DNA from: Arcicella sp034931005
GTDB taxonomy: Bacteria > Bacteroidota > Bacteroidia > Cytophagales > Spirosomataceae
Assembly (NCBI RefSeq): GCF_034931005.1
Contig: NZ_JAYGIN010000012.1
Coordinates: 62,001 to 126,000 of the forward strand
Direction: 5' to 3'
Length of the DNA: 64,000 nucleotides
The translations under genes and the position numbers were made by a program. Shown here piece after piece: positions 1-9,296 of the stretch. The notes under the pieces were generated by a model, which saw only the letters and a list, made by a program, of their open reading frames with translations, made no database searches and had not been told where the DNA came from. Numbering within the stretch: position 1 is the first letter of the stretch; every line of letters starts with the position of its first letter.

Positions 1-250
1 ATAATTTAATAACCTTTAAAAATTTTTACACTTAAATTACGTTAATTTCAAAGGTTTACAGACTTTTTTAAGGACTTTAAAACGTAAAACAAGCAAATTT
101 AATGCCACTTCACATCAAGACAATACAACCATTTAATTAAACGTATTGTCTTATTGATTAGAATAGATGAATGTGTTTATACCGATTTCCAGTTAATAGT
201 ATTCAATGACAAATTTCTAAAATCTAAAACCTTTTTTAGTAAACGAAAAA

Positions 251-3200
251 ATGATAAGATTTAGTAGCATACAAAGATATTTTTTGATTTTCTCCGTGAT
301 ATTTCTGTCGTGGGGATTATCAAGCAATGTTTATGCTCAGGAGTTTTTTAAGGTTCGAAAAACTTGTATTTCTGAATGTTCGGATACAACGGCGGCTACT
401 ATTTTTAGGGATACTTTATTAACCCCCGCAACGGCTTGGAGATGGGAGTTTGGTGACCCTGTTAGTGGTATGAAAAATACCTCAACACTCAAAAATCCTG
501 CTCACCTTTACTCAACGGCAGGCGTGAAAACCGTTACGCTTACTCGTACAGAAGGAGGCGTTCCGAAAGTTTATACACAGACGATTACAATTAATAATCC
601 TCCAACGGCATTTTATTTAGGAAACTCTGCTGCTCAACAAGATACAACGATTTGTAAAGGCGATTTCTTGACGCTTGACCCTTATAAAAATGGTGGAGCT
701 GAACCAAAATATAAGTACACCTGGTATCCTAAAGGTGACTCTACGCAAACACTTCGGGCGGATACGACCAGTTGTTATTCGGTGCAAGTGACCGATTCTA
801 CAACGGGCTGTTCGGCACAAAATAAAATCAATGTAAAACTCTGTGTGCCACCACCGCCTAAACCTGCTGAAAATTATTGGTATTTTGGAAATAATGCAGG
901 TATAAAATTCTCTTCGGGTACGCCTTCGGCAGATGATAAAGGTAAACTCAATACCACAGAAGGAGTTTCATCTATCGCTGACCCTAATGGAAATCTACTT
1001 TTCTATACCGATGGACGGAAGATTTATGATAAAGATGGAATAGAAATGGCTTCGTTGAAACCAGATGTTTTGGCAGGGAGTGATGTATCCACACAGTCGG
1101 CAGTGATTGTTCCTCAGCCGAGTTGTCAGGGGTGTCAGTCCATTTATTATGTTTTCACGACTACTGATATTAACGGAACGAAACAGTTGAGTTACAGTGT
1201 GGTGGATATTCGTCAGAATAAAGGAAAAGGAAAGGTTATTGAAAAAAATGTGGTTTTAGATGATGTGCCTTCAACAGAACAATTGATTTCTCATTTTGTG
1301 AAAAAAGATTCAACTTATTGGGTCATTTCGCATGATTATGGAACGGACACTATTCGTTTGAGAAGGGTTACAAAAAACGGTGTTTCTATTTCAAAAATTG
1401 TTCAGATAGGGTCAAGAATTGATAGTGTTGCCAAAGGGGAAGGTTACATAAAAGTATCGCAAGACGGAACAAAATTTGCCGTTGCCATTCCAGGTGGAGC
1501 AAGGAATTTAATTGAAGTTTATGACTTTGTGGATTCTACGGGAGAATTGAAAAATAAAAAGGTTATTGATTTAGGCCCTGCACCGCCAACGGTTTATGGC
1601 GTTGAGTTTTCGCCTGATAGTAAAACGCTTTTTGCTACCATGAAGGCAGATACAGTTAAGAATCCTAATTCATATTCGTCATTATTGCGGTTTGATTTAA
1701 CTGATGGAGATTCAGCCGTTATCGCCAATTCAAAAGTGCTAATTGATTCTTCTAAAAAAGAATATTATGGCTCTGTTCAGTTGGGGCCCGATGGCAGAAT
1801 TTATCTTGCCATTCAAGGGAGTACAACTTTGGGGGTAATTAAAATTCCGAATGATACCATTTCCACTAAAAGTTTAAGTATTGATTATTATGACCGTAAA
1901 GGATTTGACCTCAATGGTAAAATAAGCCAATTGGGTTTACCTACGACTTATAATGTTATCAATGAAAATAATGAAGGTGTAGGCATTACCGCTGCTGATA
2001 CTTGTTTGGGTTCACCTACAAATTTCCAAACGAATCATTTGTGCGGAGAACAATTGAAAAATACTAAAACAGATTGGCGTTTTTATAGAGGTGAAGTCCC
2101 TGCTGATGGCAAACCCGTCGGGTCGCCGATTGCCACTATTCAAGGTGGAGAAGGTGATAGTGGTTTACAAACGTCTTATACTTTTGATGCACCTGGTAAA
2201 TATTATGTGGTTGTAAATATGGGAAACCGTTGTAAACCCGATACCATGTTACCTCCGCAAGCCTTTGAAGTATTGCCATTACCCAAACCTGATTTAGGCC
2301 CAGACCTTAATTTGTGTGCAGGAAGTGTTACGCTCGACTCAAAAGTAACGTTGGATAGTAGTAATTATTTCTGGTTTCGGAATAGACAATTTTTGTCGAG
2401 AGATAGCTTACGGACTTTGGCAGTTACTCAATCAGGGAATTATGCTGTTTTGGTTGAAAGTAGAGGTTGTATTGGCATAGATTCAGTACAGGTAACGCTT
2501 GCCCAAGCAAAAGCCCTTAATTTGGGTGCAGATACACTCATTTGTGCAGGTTCGCCCATTGTGTTGGATGCTTCTAATGCAGCAGGAACTGGCTCAACTT
2601 TTCTATGGAGTACAGGAGCGACAACCGCTAAAATTACTGTTTCAACGGCAGGAACTTATTCCGTGACCGTTACCACGCCAATTGGTGCAACGGTTTGTAC
2701 AACTACTGATAATGTGAATGTGAGAATACGCCCGAAAATGTCTTTTTCAGTTAATAGAACTTCGCCGACGGGTTGCTTAGCTAACGATGGAACTATTAAA
2801 ATTGTAGGACTAACTCCCACAGGAACGTATAGTTTTGTTTGGTATAAAGATGGGGTATTAATTGCCAATTCAACGCTCGATGGAATCACGGCTTTGAGGG
2901 CAGGAAGTTATAGGGTAACTATCAGAAGCGATGTTACTTGCGACACAACGGTGGCTATTATTTTGAATGCTATAAATACACCCAATCCACAAATTACCCT
3001 TGTGCCAACGGCTGTAACTTGCATTAGTGACGGAGCTATTAATATTACTGTCAACGCAAATAGTCCATTCAGACCCGTAGATTTTATTCTTCGTCAGGGA
3101 GGTACTGATGCTATTTTGATGCAAGGAGCGATGGCTTCAATCTTTGTTTCAACGGGCAAATATGTCATCAAAGGATTGATTGCGGGTACGTATTTTATAG

Positions 3201-4417
3201 AATTTATTGACAAAGACGGTTGTAAATTTATCGGTAATAATGTCATTTTGAATAAAATTGCAAGAACGGATATTTCACTATTACCTGCACCAACGGGCAA
3301 ATGCGAAGGAGAGAAAATTACGCTGAGTCCTGTAAATTATACTGATGGAAGTATCAGATGGAGTACAGGTGCAACTACTTTGAATATTGATGTTTCGCAA
3401 ACGGGTTTATACATTGTAACGATAACTTCAACAGATGGAAAATGTATAAGCTCGGCAAGAACTCAAGTTACTTTTAAGCCCTCACCCAGAGTCAGTATCA
3501 CTGCTCCGAGTAGATTATGTTTAACGCCCAATTCAACACAGTTGGTGGGTAGCCCAAGCGGAGGAACTTGGCAAGGTTCTAATGTGGACGCTAATGGTAT
3601 TTTTAAAGTATCTGCCATTGGTGTTTATGCCGTAAAATACGAACTTACTCAAAATGGTTGTACAGGCGTTACTAATCGAGAAATTACGGTTTTGGATGCT
3701 CCAGTTTTTAACTTAGGGCCTGATAAAAGTCTTTGTCGAAATAGCACTGATTTAATTGGCGTGAGTAGTCCACAAGCGAATGTAACCTACCGTTGGAATA
3801 GCGGACAAACAACGCCAACCATTATGCCCGAAAGGTCAGGAACGTACATTTTAATGGGTACAAAAGGACTTTGTAGAAGCTCAGATACCGTTGTCGTTAA
3901 TCTATTACCGATACCCTCAGTTTCGTTACGTTCAGAAATACCACTTTGTGTTCCATCAACTTTGCCTGTACGTGTAGATGCGGGTGGAGGTGTAGGCTTG
4001 ACTTATAAATGGTCGCCGACAGGAGAAACGACTCGACAGATTTCAGTTGGTACCGTTGGAACTTATACCGTATTGGTGACGAATACTTACGGTTGTCCAA
4101 TAACGGCTCAGACTAATGTCATTGACCGTTGTGACCCAAGTATTTTAGTTCCTGATATTTTTACGCCCAATGGCGATAATCTGAATGATAATTTTCAAGT
4201 GTTCCCTGCATATATTCGGGAATACAATTTGAAGATTTTTAACCGTTGGGGAGAACTCATTTTTACATCAAAACATCCTGAAGACCGTTGGGATGGGAAA
4301 TACAAAGGCACTTTGGTAAAACCAGATTCCTTTGCATGGGTGATTACGTATGTTCCCGAATATTTCCCAGAACAAGGCATACAAAGCAAACAAGGAGCCG
4401 TTACGGTGGCTTGGTAA
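251..4417 (+). CDS. Giant secreted T9SS cargo protein with gliding-associated C-terminal domain
   Basis: A 1388-residue exported protein. Residues 1-30 form a Sec signal peptide ending in VYAQ. A PKD-like segment follows (about 35-115), then a beta-propeller-like stretch starting near residue 207 (NYWYFGNNAG), a family seen in Bacteroidota surface proteins. After it come several Ig/SprB-like repeats with recurring 'W..ngatt..i.v...GtY.v.v' patterns (residues about 690-1290). The last 90 residues (from about 1298) carry VPDIFTPNGDNLNDNF and NRWGELIF, the type B (CHU_C) sorting domain recognised by the type IX secretion system. The product is therefore expected outside the cell or on its surface. 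The cargo role, adhesin or otherwise, is not shown by the sequence. The gene stands alone and ends in a strong terminator. Confidence 0.93.
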   Translation: MIRFSSIQRYFLIFSVIFLSWGLSSNVYAQEFFKVRKTCISECSDTTAATIFRDTLLTPATAWRWEFGDPVSGMKNTSTLKNPAHLYSTAGVKTVTLTRTEGGVPKVYTQTITINNPPTAFYLGNSAAQQDTTICKGDFLTLDPYKNGGAEPKYKYTWYPKGDSTQTLRADTTSCYSVQVTDSTTGCSAQNKINVKLCVPPPPKPAENYWYFGNNAGIKFSSGTPSADDKGKLNTTEGVSSIADPNGNLLFYTDGRKIYDKDGIEMASLKPDVLAGSDVSTQSAVIVPQPSCQGCQSIYYVFTTTDINGTKQLSYSVVDIRQNKGKGKVIEKNVVLDDVPSTEQLISHFVKKDSTYWVISHDYGTDTIRLRRVTKNGVSISKIVQIGSRIDSVAKGEGYIKVSQDGTKFAVAIPGGARNLIEVYDFVDSTGELKNKKVIDLGPAPPTVYGVEFSPDSKTLFATMKADTVKNPNSYSSLLRFDLTDGDSAVIANSKVLIDSSKKEYYGSVQLGPDGRIYLAIQGSTTLGVIKIPNDTISTKSLSIDYYDRKGFDLNGKISQLGLPTTYNVINENNEGVGITAADTCLGSPTNFQTNHLCGEQLKNTKTDWRFYRGEVPADGKPVGSPIATIQGGEGDSGLQTSYTFDAPGKYYVVVNMGNRCKPDTMLPPQAFEVLPLPKPDLGPDLNLCAGSVTLDSKVTLDSSNYFWFRNRQFLSRDSLRTLAVTQSGNYAVLVESRGCIGIDSVQVTLAQAKALNLGADTLICAGSPIVLDASNAAGTGSTFLWSTGATTAKITVSTAGTYSVTVTTPIGATVCTTTDNVNVRIRPKMSFSVNRTSPTGCLANDGTIKIVGLTPTGTYSFVWYKDGVLIANSTLDGITALRAGSYRVTIRSDVTCDTTVAIILNAINTPNPQITLVPTAVTCISDGAINITVNANSPFRPVDFILRQGGTDAILMQGAMASIFVSTGKYVIKGLIAGTYFIEFIDKDGCKFIGNNVILNKIARTDISLLPAPTGKCEGEKITLSPVNYTDGSIRWSTGATTLNIDVSQTGLYIVTITSTDGKCISSARTQVTFKPSPRVSITAPSRLCLTPNSTQLVGSPSGGTWQGSNVDANGIFKVSAIGVYAVKYELTQNGCTGVTNREITVLDAPVFNLGPDKSLCRNSTDLIGVSSPQANVTYRWNSGQTTPTIMPERSGTYILMGTKGLCRSSDTVVVNLLPIPSVSLRSEIPLCVPSTLPVRVDAGGGVGLTYKWSPTGETTRQISVGTVGTYTVLVTNTYGCPITAQTNVIDRCDPSILVPDIFTPNGDNLNDNFQVFPAYIREYNLKIFNRWGELIFTSKHPEDRWDGKYKGTLVKPDSFAWVITYVPEYFPEQGIQSKQGAVTVAW

Positions 4418-4425
4418 ATAAAAGT

Positions 4426-4462
4426 AAAAAAGGCTTCCTATTTAAAACAGGAAGCCTTTTTT
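4426..4462 (+). terminator. Rho-independent terminator after the T9SS cargo gene
   Basis: A perfect 14-bp inverted repeat (AAAAAAGGCTTCCT at 4426-4439, its complement at 4449-4462) with a 9-nt loop begins 9 nt after the stop codon and ends in a T tract. Confidence 0.9.
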
Positions 4463-4548
4463 ACTTTAAAATCTTGTTTATTTCAAACTTTTACATTTCG
4501 TTTACATTGTTTTACGGCTATTATTTCTGATTCACCTTCCTTTGACCT

Positions 4549-4556
4549 TACATTTG
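4549..4556 (+). promoter_or_regulatory. Bacteroidota -7 promoter element (TACATTTG)
   Basis: TACATTTG is a perfect match to the Bacteroidota -7 consensus TAnnTTTG. It lies 26 nt before the start of the 4582 gene, with a weak TTTC 21 nt upstream as -33 element. It would drive the three-gene operon 4582-6334. Confidence 0.5.
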
Positions 4557-4581
4557 TTTCAACCAATAGAACATTAATGTC

Positions 4582-4992
4582 ATGAGAAAAATCACCCATC
4601 TTATTTTTACAATTAGTATTTGTCTGATAAGTTTTTTAAATTTTGGACAAAAGAGTTTCAGCAATTGTTCAGCTATCTTTTTGAACACAAAGATGCTCGT
4701 AAATGAATATTCCCCTTCTGGAAAATGTACGATTGACATCACTGCGAAAGGAGATTTAACGGTCAGTACCATTCAGCTATCGTCCCCCGAGAATAAACCG
4801 ATTGAGCCAATTTTGTTCCAAATCGCTATTAAAGATAAAGAAACAGGAACGCTTATGTTGGTTTCAAAAGAAAAATTAAAGAAGATGGAAATTCAAAAAG
4901 TTTTAGAAAAATGTAAAAAGGGTGACCATATCATTATCTTGACATTGAGTGATGATTACGCTCTTCCACACAATGAAATTTTGGTACTTTAA
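4582..4992 (+). CDS. Small secreted protein, possible GldM-C-like domain (paralogue 1)
   Basis: A 136-residue protein with an N-terminal signal peptide (hydrophobic residues 5-22). Its C-terminal half aligns with the next gene: both have a block reading roughly EKLkkmEIqKVL....GDhiII followed by a final I/V-L strand. That order (beta strands, a helix, a G-D turn, a closing strand) resembles the small beta domains at the C-terminus of GldM-type gliding and secretion proteins; this resemblance is my inference. It is the first gene of a tight operon (13-nt gap to the next) ending in a membrane-bound transcription factor. Function is unknown. Confidence 0.75.
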   Translation: MRKITHLIFTISICLISFLNFGQKSFSNCSAIFLNTKMLVNEYSPSGKCTIDITAKGDLTVSTIQLSSPENKPIEPILFQIAIKDKETGTLMLVSKEKLKKMEIQKVLEKCKKGDHIIILTLSDDYALPHNEILVL

Positions 4993-5005
4993 ACATAAAT
5001 GACTT

Positions 5006-5449
5006 ATGAAAAAATCAATCTTCGGCATCGTGTTCTCGGTGCTATTTGTCACATCACTGGCGAGAAATAATGAGAAAATAATCAGTAATCCCTTATTGAT
5101 GGATGGAAAACCAGTTAATTATGAGCAGTTTTCGCTTAGTACCAAAGGAATTATTACCATGATTGCTGAAGATGCAATGAGCAATAAAACAATGTCAATT
5201 CCTTTTAGAGTGTATCTGAGAAGAGATAATAAAATCGTACATTTGGGAGGGTCGGCTTCGGCAGAAAAATTGTCTGAAATTGAAATTTCTAAGGTTTTGA
5301 AATTCGCCAATTTAGGAGATGAACTCATAATTGAACCGATTGATAAAAAGTTTCAGACCTCTGGAAGAGTATTCTTTTTGAGGAATAATCTGGTTAAATT
5401 TATGAGTAATTTTCTTATCAATAGAAATAATAATCGAGATGGTTGCTAA
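5006..5449 (+). CDS. Small secreted protein, paralogue 2 of the tandem pair
   Basis: A 147-residue protein with a signal peptide (residues 1-19). It is a diverged paralogue of the upstream 136-residue protein: EKLSEIEISKVLKFANLGDE aligns with EKLKKMEIQKVLEKCKKGDH in the neighbour. The likely fold is a small periplasmic beta domain, possibly GldM-C-like (inference). The C-terminus is polar and Asn-rich (NRNNNRDGC). The gap to the next gene is only 6 nt, so translation is probably coupled to the membrane regulator. No enzymatic motif is visible. Confidence 0.75.
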   Translation: MKKSIFGIVFSVLFVTSLARNNEKIISNPLLMDGKPVNYEQFSLSTKGIITMIAEDAMSNKTMSIPFRVYLRRDNKIVHLGGSASAEKLSEIEISKVLKFANLGDELIIEPIDKKFQTSGRVFFLRNNLVKFMSNFLINRNNNRDGC

Positions 5450-5455
5450 ACGTTT

Positions 5456-6334
5456 ATGACAAAATCAAAATGGATATTTATCATCTTATTTTTCAGCCTT
5501 TCGATGTTGTCATTCGATAGGCTGATTGACGTTGCGGGTAATTCAAAAAACAGTCATTTTTCCGAAAAAGTAAACCTTGCTTTACGCCGAACCGTTCATC
5601 ATTTGCTCAAAGCTTCGGGCGATTCTACGTCTCGAATTGAACCTATGAAAATGCTTGATGAATTCACTTTTAAGATTCGTATAGAGAAGAATTTTAATTA
5701 CGATTTATTACCCAAATTATTAGAAGAATCCTTCAAGATTCATCATATTGAAGATATTTATGATGTTTCTGTTTTGGATTGTAAAGACGGAGAACTTGAA
5801 TTGGGTTATAATTCTTTTGATTTCAAAAAAGATAAAAATGTGCCTTGTATTGGGAGAAAACAAGATAAAACGTGCTACGATTTACAGGTAGTTTTTACGA
5901 AAAAAACGGCTCAAGTTACCCCAAAACCGTTGTGGTTAATTCCACTTTGGGGCTTGTTTTTGGTTGGCTTTATCTTCTGGAATCGAAAAAAAACAAAGGA
6001 TAATATTGAGCCAGAAATTACTGTTGAAAAGGAATCATCGGATTCAATCAATTTTGGTAATTCAACGTTTGATTTTACCAATCAAACGCTTTTTTCGGGC
6101 AATATTCTGCATAATCTGACTTACCGAGAAGCAAAATTATTGAGGCTTTTTGTTAACAATAAGAATCAATTATTAGAGCGAGATTTTATCTTGAAATCAG
6201 TTTGGGAAGATGAAGGAATTACGGTCGGAAGGAGTTTAGATGTTTTTGTTTCTCGTTTACGCAAAATGTTATCGTCAGATTCAACGGTTCAGATTGTTAC
6301 CTTGCATGGCGTAGGCTATAAATTGCAGGTATAA
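5456..6334 (+). CDS. Membrane-anchored winged-helix transcriptional regulator (ToxR-like layout)
   Basis: A 292-residue protein. An N-terminal hydrophobic segment (residues 5-21) is followed by a periplasmic region of about 135 residues, a second membrane segment at about 158-176 (PLWLIPLWGLFLVGFIFW), a basic stop-transfer RKKTK, and a cytoplasmic OmpR/PhoB-type winged helix (about 203-292). The winged helix has LTYREAKLLRLF, RDFILKSVW, VFVSRLRKML and HGVGYKL. No receiver domain is present, so this is a one-component signal transducer that would read a periplasmic cue and bind DNA from the membrane. Its partners are plausibly the two secreted paralogues in the same operon. Target genes are not evident. 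Confidence 0.88.
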   Translation: MTKSKWIFIILFFSLSMLSFDRLIDVAGNSKNSHFSEKVNLALRRTVHHLLKASGDSTSRIEPMKMLDEFTFKIRIEKNFNYDLLPKLLEESFKIHHIEDIYDVSVLDCKDGELELGYNSFDFKKDKNVPCIGRKQDKTCYDLQVVFTKKTAQVTPKPLWLIPLWGLFLVGFIFWNRKKTKDNIEPEITVEKESSDSINFGNSTFDFTNQTLFSGNILHNLTYREAKLLRLFVNNKNQLLERDFILKSVWEDEGITVGRSLDVFVSRLRKMLSSDSTVQIVTLHGVGYKLQV

Positions 6335-6339
6335 ATTTG

Positions 6340-6423
6340 GTAGAGACAAGGCAATGCCTTGTCTAATTTGTCTCGTAATGCCTTGTCTAACAATGCCTTG
6401 TCTAACAATACCTTGTCTCTACA
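6340..6423. repeat. Palindromic repeat cluster built on CCTTGTCTAACAATG
   Basis: An outer inverted repeat GTAGAGACAAGG ... CCTTGTCTCTAC encloses three further copies of TGCCTTGTCTAA or close variants. It sits between two convergent genes and may act as a bidirectional terminator or be a remnant of a REP-like family. Confidence 0.75.
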
Positions 6424-6428
6424 AATAT

Positions 6429-6794
6429 TCAATCAACTTTCAACTTGTGATAATAGATATAAGAAATCGCTAAAAGCACAATGAAAAAGAATGGCAAAAA
6501 GGTAAAGCCAATGAAGCCGTCCACAAAATAGTAACTCAACGAAGCTCCCAAAAAGTCAATCAAAAAACCTGCATAAGCCCATTCTTTAATACGACTTGGT
6601 ACTTGCGGAAGAATCAACGCCAAAGCTCCAGGCACTTTGAACAGCAACAATAATGTACCCATATATACGGGATAGCCCAAATGTTGCATCGCTACTTTTC
6701 CTGATTCGTCGTTGCGAAAAAGAACAGGCATAACGCCCTCAAATAAGAAAATAATGGTTGTGGTTACCCAGAAGATAATTTTGTCTTTTTTCAT
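6429..6794 (-). CDS. DoxX-like integral membrane protein
   Basis: A 121-residue protein with four predicted membrane helices (about residues 7-25, 42-63, 72-90, 93-115). Length, helix spacing and the motif pattern of the first two helices (FEGVMPVLF, LGYPVYMGTLLLLFKVPGALAL) fit the DoxX-like family found beside small stress-related genes in Bacteroidota. It starts 2 nt after the upstream DUF1801 gene ends, so the two are surely co-transcribed. Biochemical role unknown. Confidence 0.8.
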   Translation of the reverse strand: MKKDKIIFWVTTTIIFLFEGVMPVLFRNDESGKVAMQHLGYPVYMGTLLLLFKVPGALALILPQVPSRIKEWAYAGFLIDFLGASLSYYFVDGFIGFTFLPFFFIVLLAISYIYYHKLKVD

Positions 6795-6796
6795 GG

Positions 6797-7198
6797 TTAT
6801 TTTTTGGTTAATTTTTTCTGATTTTTCGCTATTTGCATTTCCTCATTCTGTTTCATTCTGATTTTTACAATCTTCTCCACTAATTCTTTTGGCAAGGGTT
6901 TTTCAAGGGTAAATTGAATCGTTCCTTTCGACGTTTTATAATCTTTTAATTCCTCCTTCATTTGCTCAGTTAATCCGCCAGTTCCCCCAAAAAGACTACA
7001 ATGTTTTTTGTACGCCGCAAAATACACTAACATTCCTTTGTATTTAAAGGCAGGAATTTCGTAGCTAATGACTTCCTCGGCTTCGGGAGCAGTATCTCTA
7101 ATTATTTGTCGAAGCTCTTCCAAAACTAACCTTACTTTTTCGGATTGTAAAGAAAGATATTCATCGATGTTATTGACTTTTATTGTATCCATATTCAA
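6797..7198 (-). CDS. DUF1801 / YdhG-family protein
   Basis: A 133-residue soluble protein of the YdhG-like (DUF1801) family. Diagnostic stretches are APEAEEVISYEIPAF, the YFAAYKKHCSLFGG segment and TIQFTLEKPLP near the C-terminus. Members of this fold have been proposed to act as iron chaperones (frataxin-like), but most are uncharacterised. An alternative start two residues in (Met3, at 7192) is equally plausible. Forms a two-gene operon with the DoxX-like gene. Confidence 0.85.
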   Translation of the reverse strand: MNMDTIKVNNIDEYLSLQSEKVRLVLEELRQIIRDTAPEAEEVISYEIPAFKYKGMLVYFAAYKKHCSLFGGTGGLTEQMKEELKDYKTSKGTIQFTLEKPLPKELVEKIVKIRMKQNEEMQIAKNQKKLTKK

Positions 7199-7355
7199 TA
7201 AATTAAGGCATTAATATTTCAGCAAAATATCCGTTTGAAATCAGTATTTTAATTATTTTTCGGGACTATAAAGGGTTGTCTGCGAAAAATAGTTTCGTTA
7301 TTTTTTCGTAAGAGTAAATAGTCTAAAAATTACTACATACGTGTGTTTGTTCGGT

Positions 7356-7775
7356 TTATTGTTGTTGCGATTTATCAAAATTCAATAACCATTGAACCCC
7401 AAACTTATCGGTTAACCCACCAAATAATGCACCCCAAAAAGTATGTTCAAGTGGATGAGTAGCTTGTCCATCAATAGCTAATTTTTGATACGTATTTTGA
7501 ATCTCCTCTTCGCTACCGCAATTGAGCATCAGTGAAACATTCGTGCCTTTAATCAATCCGTTGTCGTCCACCATATCTGATGCCATGATGACAAAAGCAC
7601 TGTTTCTTAACGTTGAATGTAAAATACAGTCTTTCATTTGTAGAGGCATTTTATCAGCAATCGGCGATTCTCCAATAGTTTGAAAATAAAGTTCTCCACC
7701 CAAACACGTTTGATAGAAAGCCATTGCTTCCCGACAATTTCCGTTGAAAGTTAAATATGAATGAATTTGTTTCAT
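7356..7775 (-). CDS. VOC superfamily protein (PhnB-like)
   Basis: A 139-residue single-domain protein of the glyoxalase/bleomycin-resistance (VOC) superfamily, PhnB / 3-demethylubiquinone methyltransferase-like branch. Typical elements are SYLTFNGNCREAMAFYQTCL at the N-terminus and HTFWGALFGGLTDKFGVQW at the end. It has no diagnostic metal-ligand set that would let me assign a substrate. It starts 2 nt past the stop of the upstream two-domain VOC gene, so the three genes 9023-7356 form an operon. Confidence 0.88.
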   Translation of the reverse strand: MKQIHSYLTFNGNCREAMAFYQTCLGGELYFQTIGESPIADKMPLQMKDCILHSTLRNSAFVIMASDMVDDNGLIKGTNVSLMLNCGSEEEIQNTYQKLAIDGQATHPLEHTFWGALFGGLTDKFGVQWLLNFDKSQQQ

Positions 7776-7777
7776 GG

Positions 7778-8602
7778 TTAAGCATTTATGAGTTTTTCAA
7801 TATCCAATTTTTTCATTTGCATGATTGCCTGCATAACTTTTTGTCCTTTTTCTGGATTGCTCATTAAAGAGCCAATAATCGTTGGAATAATTTGCCACGA
7901 AACCCCAAATTTATCTTTCAACCAACCGCATTGACTTTCCTGCCCGCCATCGCTTGTTAATTGATTCCAATAAGTATCAATTTCCTCCTGATTTTGACAA
8001 TCTACCACCAATGAAAATGCTTCGTTGAATGTGTAAGCATGATTTCCTGGCCCATCCATCGCAATAAAATCATGTTTTTTGAGGTTAAATTCAGCATACA
8101 TGACATTGTTTGTTTCTGGATAAGGCACTAATAAATCAATGGCAGAATCTTCAAATATCGAAGTGTAGAGATTAATCGCTTCCTGTGCTTTGCCAAATTT
8201 TTCATTGACAAATAACATGGAAGGCTTAATTTGTGGTGTTGCTGATGGATTGACAACGCTAATTTGCCAGGTCAAACCAAATTTATCTTGTAGCCAACCG
8301 TATTGTTCACTCCAATCGTATTTGTTGATGGGCATTAATGCTTTTCCGCCTTCAAAGAGTTTATCCCAAACTTCGTTGGTTTCTTCAATGGTTTCAAAAG
8401 TAGCAAAAATAGAAATGGCAGGCGTAAATTTAAACATTGGACCTCCATTCAAGCCCATGAACTTCTTTCCGTCTAATTCAAAATTGACCACCATTGGTGA
8501 TGCCATTGTAACTTTTGAATTCTTGAAAATAGAACAATAAAAATTGGCAGCGGCTTCTGCTTGACCGTCGAACCAAAGGCAAGGATAAATTTGATTTGTC
8601 AT
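7778..8602 (-). CDS. Two-domain VOC superfamily protein (tandem PhnB-like)
   Basis: Two PhnB-like VOC units lie in tandem: residues about 1-130 (PCLWFDGQAEAAANFYCSIF ... GWLQDKFGLTW) and 135-265 (KAQEAINLYTSIF ... GWLKDKFGVSW). I chose the start at 8602 (MTNQIYPCLW), 4 nt after the stop of the SRPBCC gene. A longer frame from 8620 would overlap that gene and adds nothing conserved. The product is likely a small-molecule binding protein or dioxygenase-fold enzyme of unknown substrate. Confidence 0.87.
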   Translation of the reverse strand: MTNQIYPCLWFDGQAEAAANFYCSIFKNSKVTMASPMVVNFELDGKKFMGLNGGPMFKFTPAISIFATFETIEETNEVWDKLFEGGKALMPINKYDWSEQYGWLQDKFGLTWQISVVNPSATPQIKPSMLFVNEKFGKAQEAINLYTSIFEDSAIDLLVPYPETNNVMYAEFNLKKHDFIAMDGPGNHAYTFNEAFSLVVDCQNQEEIDTYWNQLTSDGGQESQCGWLKDKFGVSWQIIPTIIGSLMSNPEKGQKVMQAIMQMKKLDIEKLINA

Positions 8603-8606
8603 GATA

Positions 8607-9023
8607 TTATTTCGATTCAACGTATTTCTTAAAATTATTCAAAATTGCCTGCCAACCGTCTTGTTGTAACTCAATTGGATTTTCATTTTCTGGATTGAAT
8701 TTCTCAATAATCTGTACTGTATCTCCCGTTTCGATAAACTCAATTTTCACTTCACGTTCATCCGCCAATACGTATTCAATCTTTTTCAAGGGTTCAACCA
8801 AAGTATATGTACCTTCAAAATCAAAGCCAAAACTACCATCTTTTGCCTCCATGCGGGTCAGGAATTTTCCGCCTGTTTGTAAGTCATTAGTGGCGATAGG
8901 TGAATGCCAATCGTCGGAAGCAAAAGTCCAACCTTTAATATGTTCGGGGTTTGTCCAACAATCCCAAACGGTTGTGAGAGGAGCATTGATAGAAGATTCA
9001 ACAGTGATGATTGTTTTTTCCAT
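8607..9023 (-). CDS. SRPBCC / AHSA1-type START-fold protein
   Basis: A 138-residue protein of the activator of Hsp90 ATPase homologue 1-like (AHSA1/SRPBCC) family. It opens with VESSINAPLTTVWDCWTNPE and closes with DGWQAILNNFKKYVE, both typical. Proteins of this family bind hydrophobic ligands; no specific ligand can be predicted. It heads the VOC gene operon. SRPBCC-VOC-DUF1801-DoxX neighbourhoods recur in soil and freshwater Bacteroidota, often near a GlxA or AraC regulator, as here. Confidence 0.88.
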   Translation of the reverse strand: MEKTIITVESSINAPLTTVWDCWTNPEHIKGWTFASDDWHSPIATNDLQTGGKFLTRMEAKDGSFGFDFEGTYTLVEPLKKIEYVLADEREVKIEFIETGDTVQIIEKFNPENENPIELQQDGWQAILNNFKKYVESK

Positions 9024-9296
9024 TTTCTTAGTTTTAGATTTGATTAACCCTACAAAATTATAAGGAATAATTCGTTTATTTATGGTGTAAAAACGACAAC
9101 CTTAGGGGCTAATTACGACAAGCTCTTTGTTTTCTGAAATAAGCCTTTAATATTTGTAAAATATATTTTGAAATCAAAATTTTTAAGTATTCGTTGAAAT
9201 AATTTGTGCTAAAAAAATCTAAAAAATAAATGTAAAGGACTGAATATTAGCGTTTTGAAATGCTAATGATTAAATACCAATCTCAAACCCCAATTT

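Noticed and set aside
4288..4530. 80-codon open frame overlapping the end of the T9SS cargo gene
   Set aside because: It runs through the sorting domain and then through the terminator hairpin; no coding signal.
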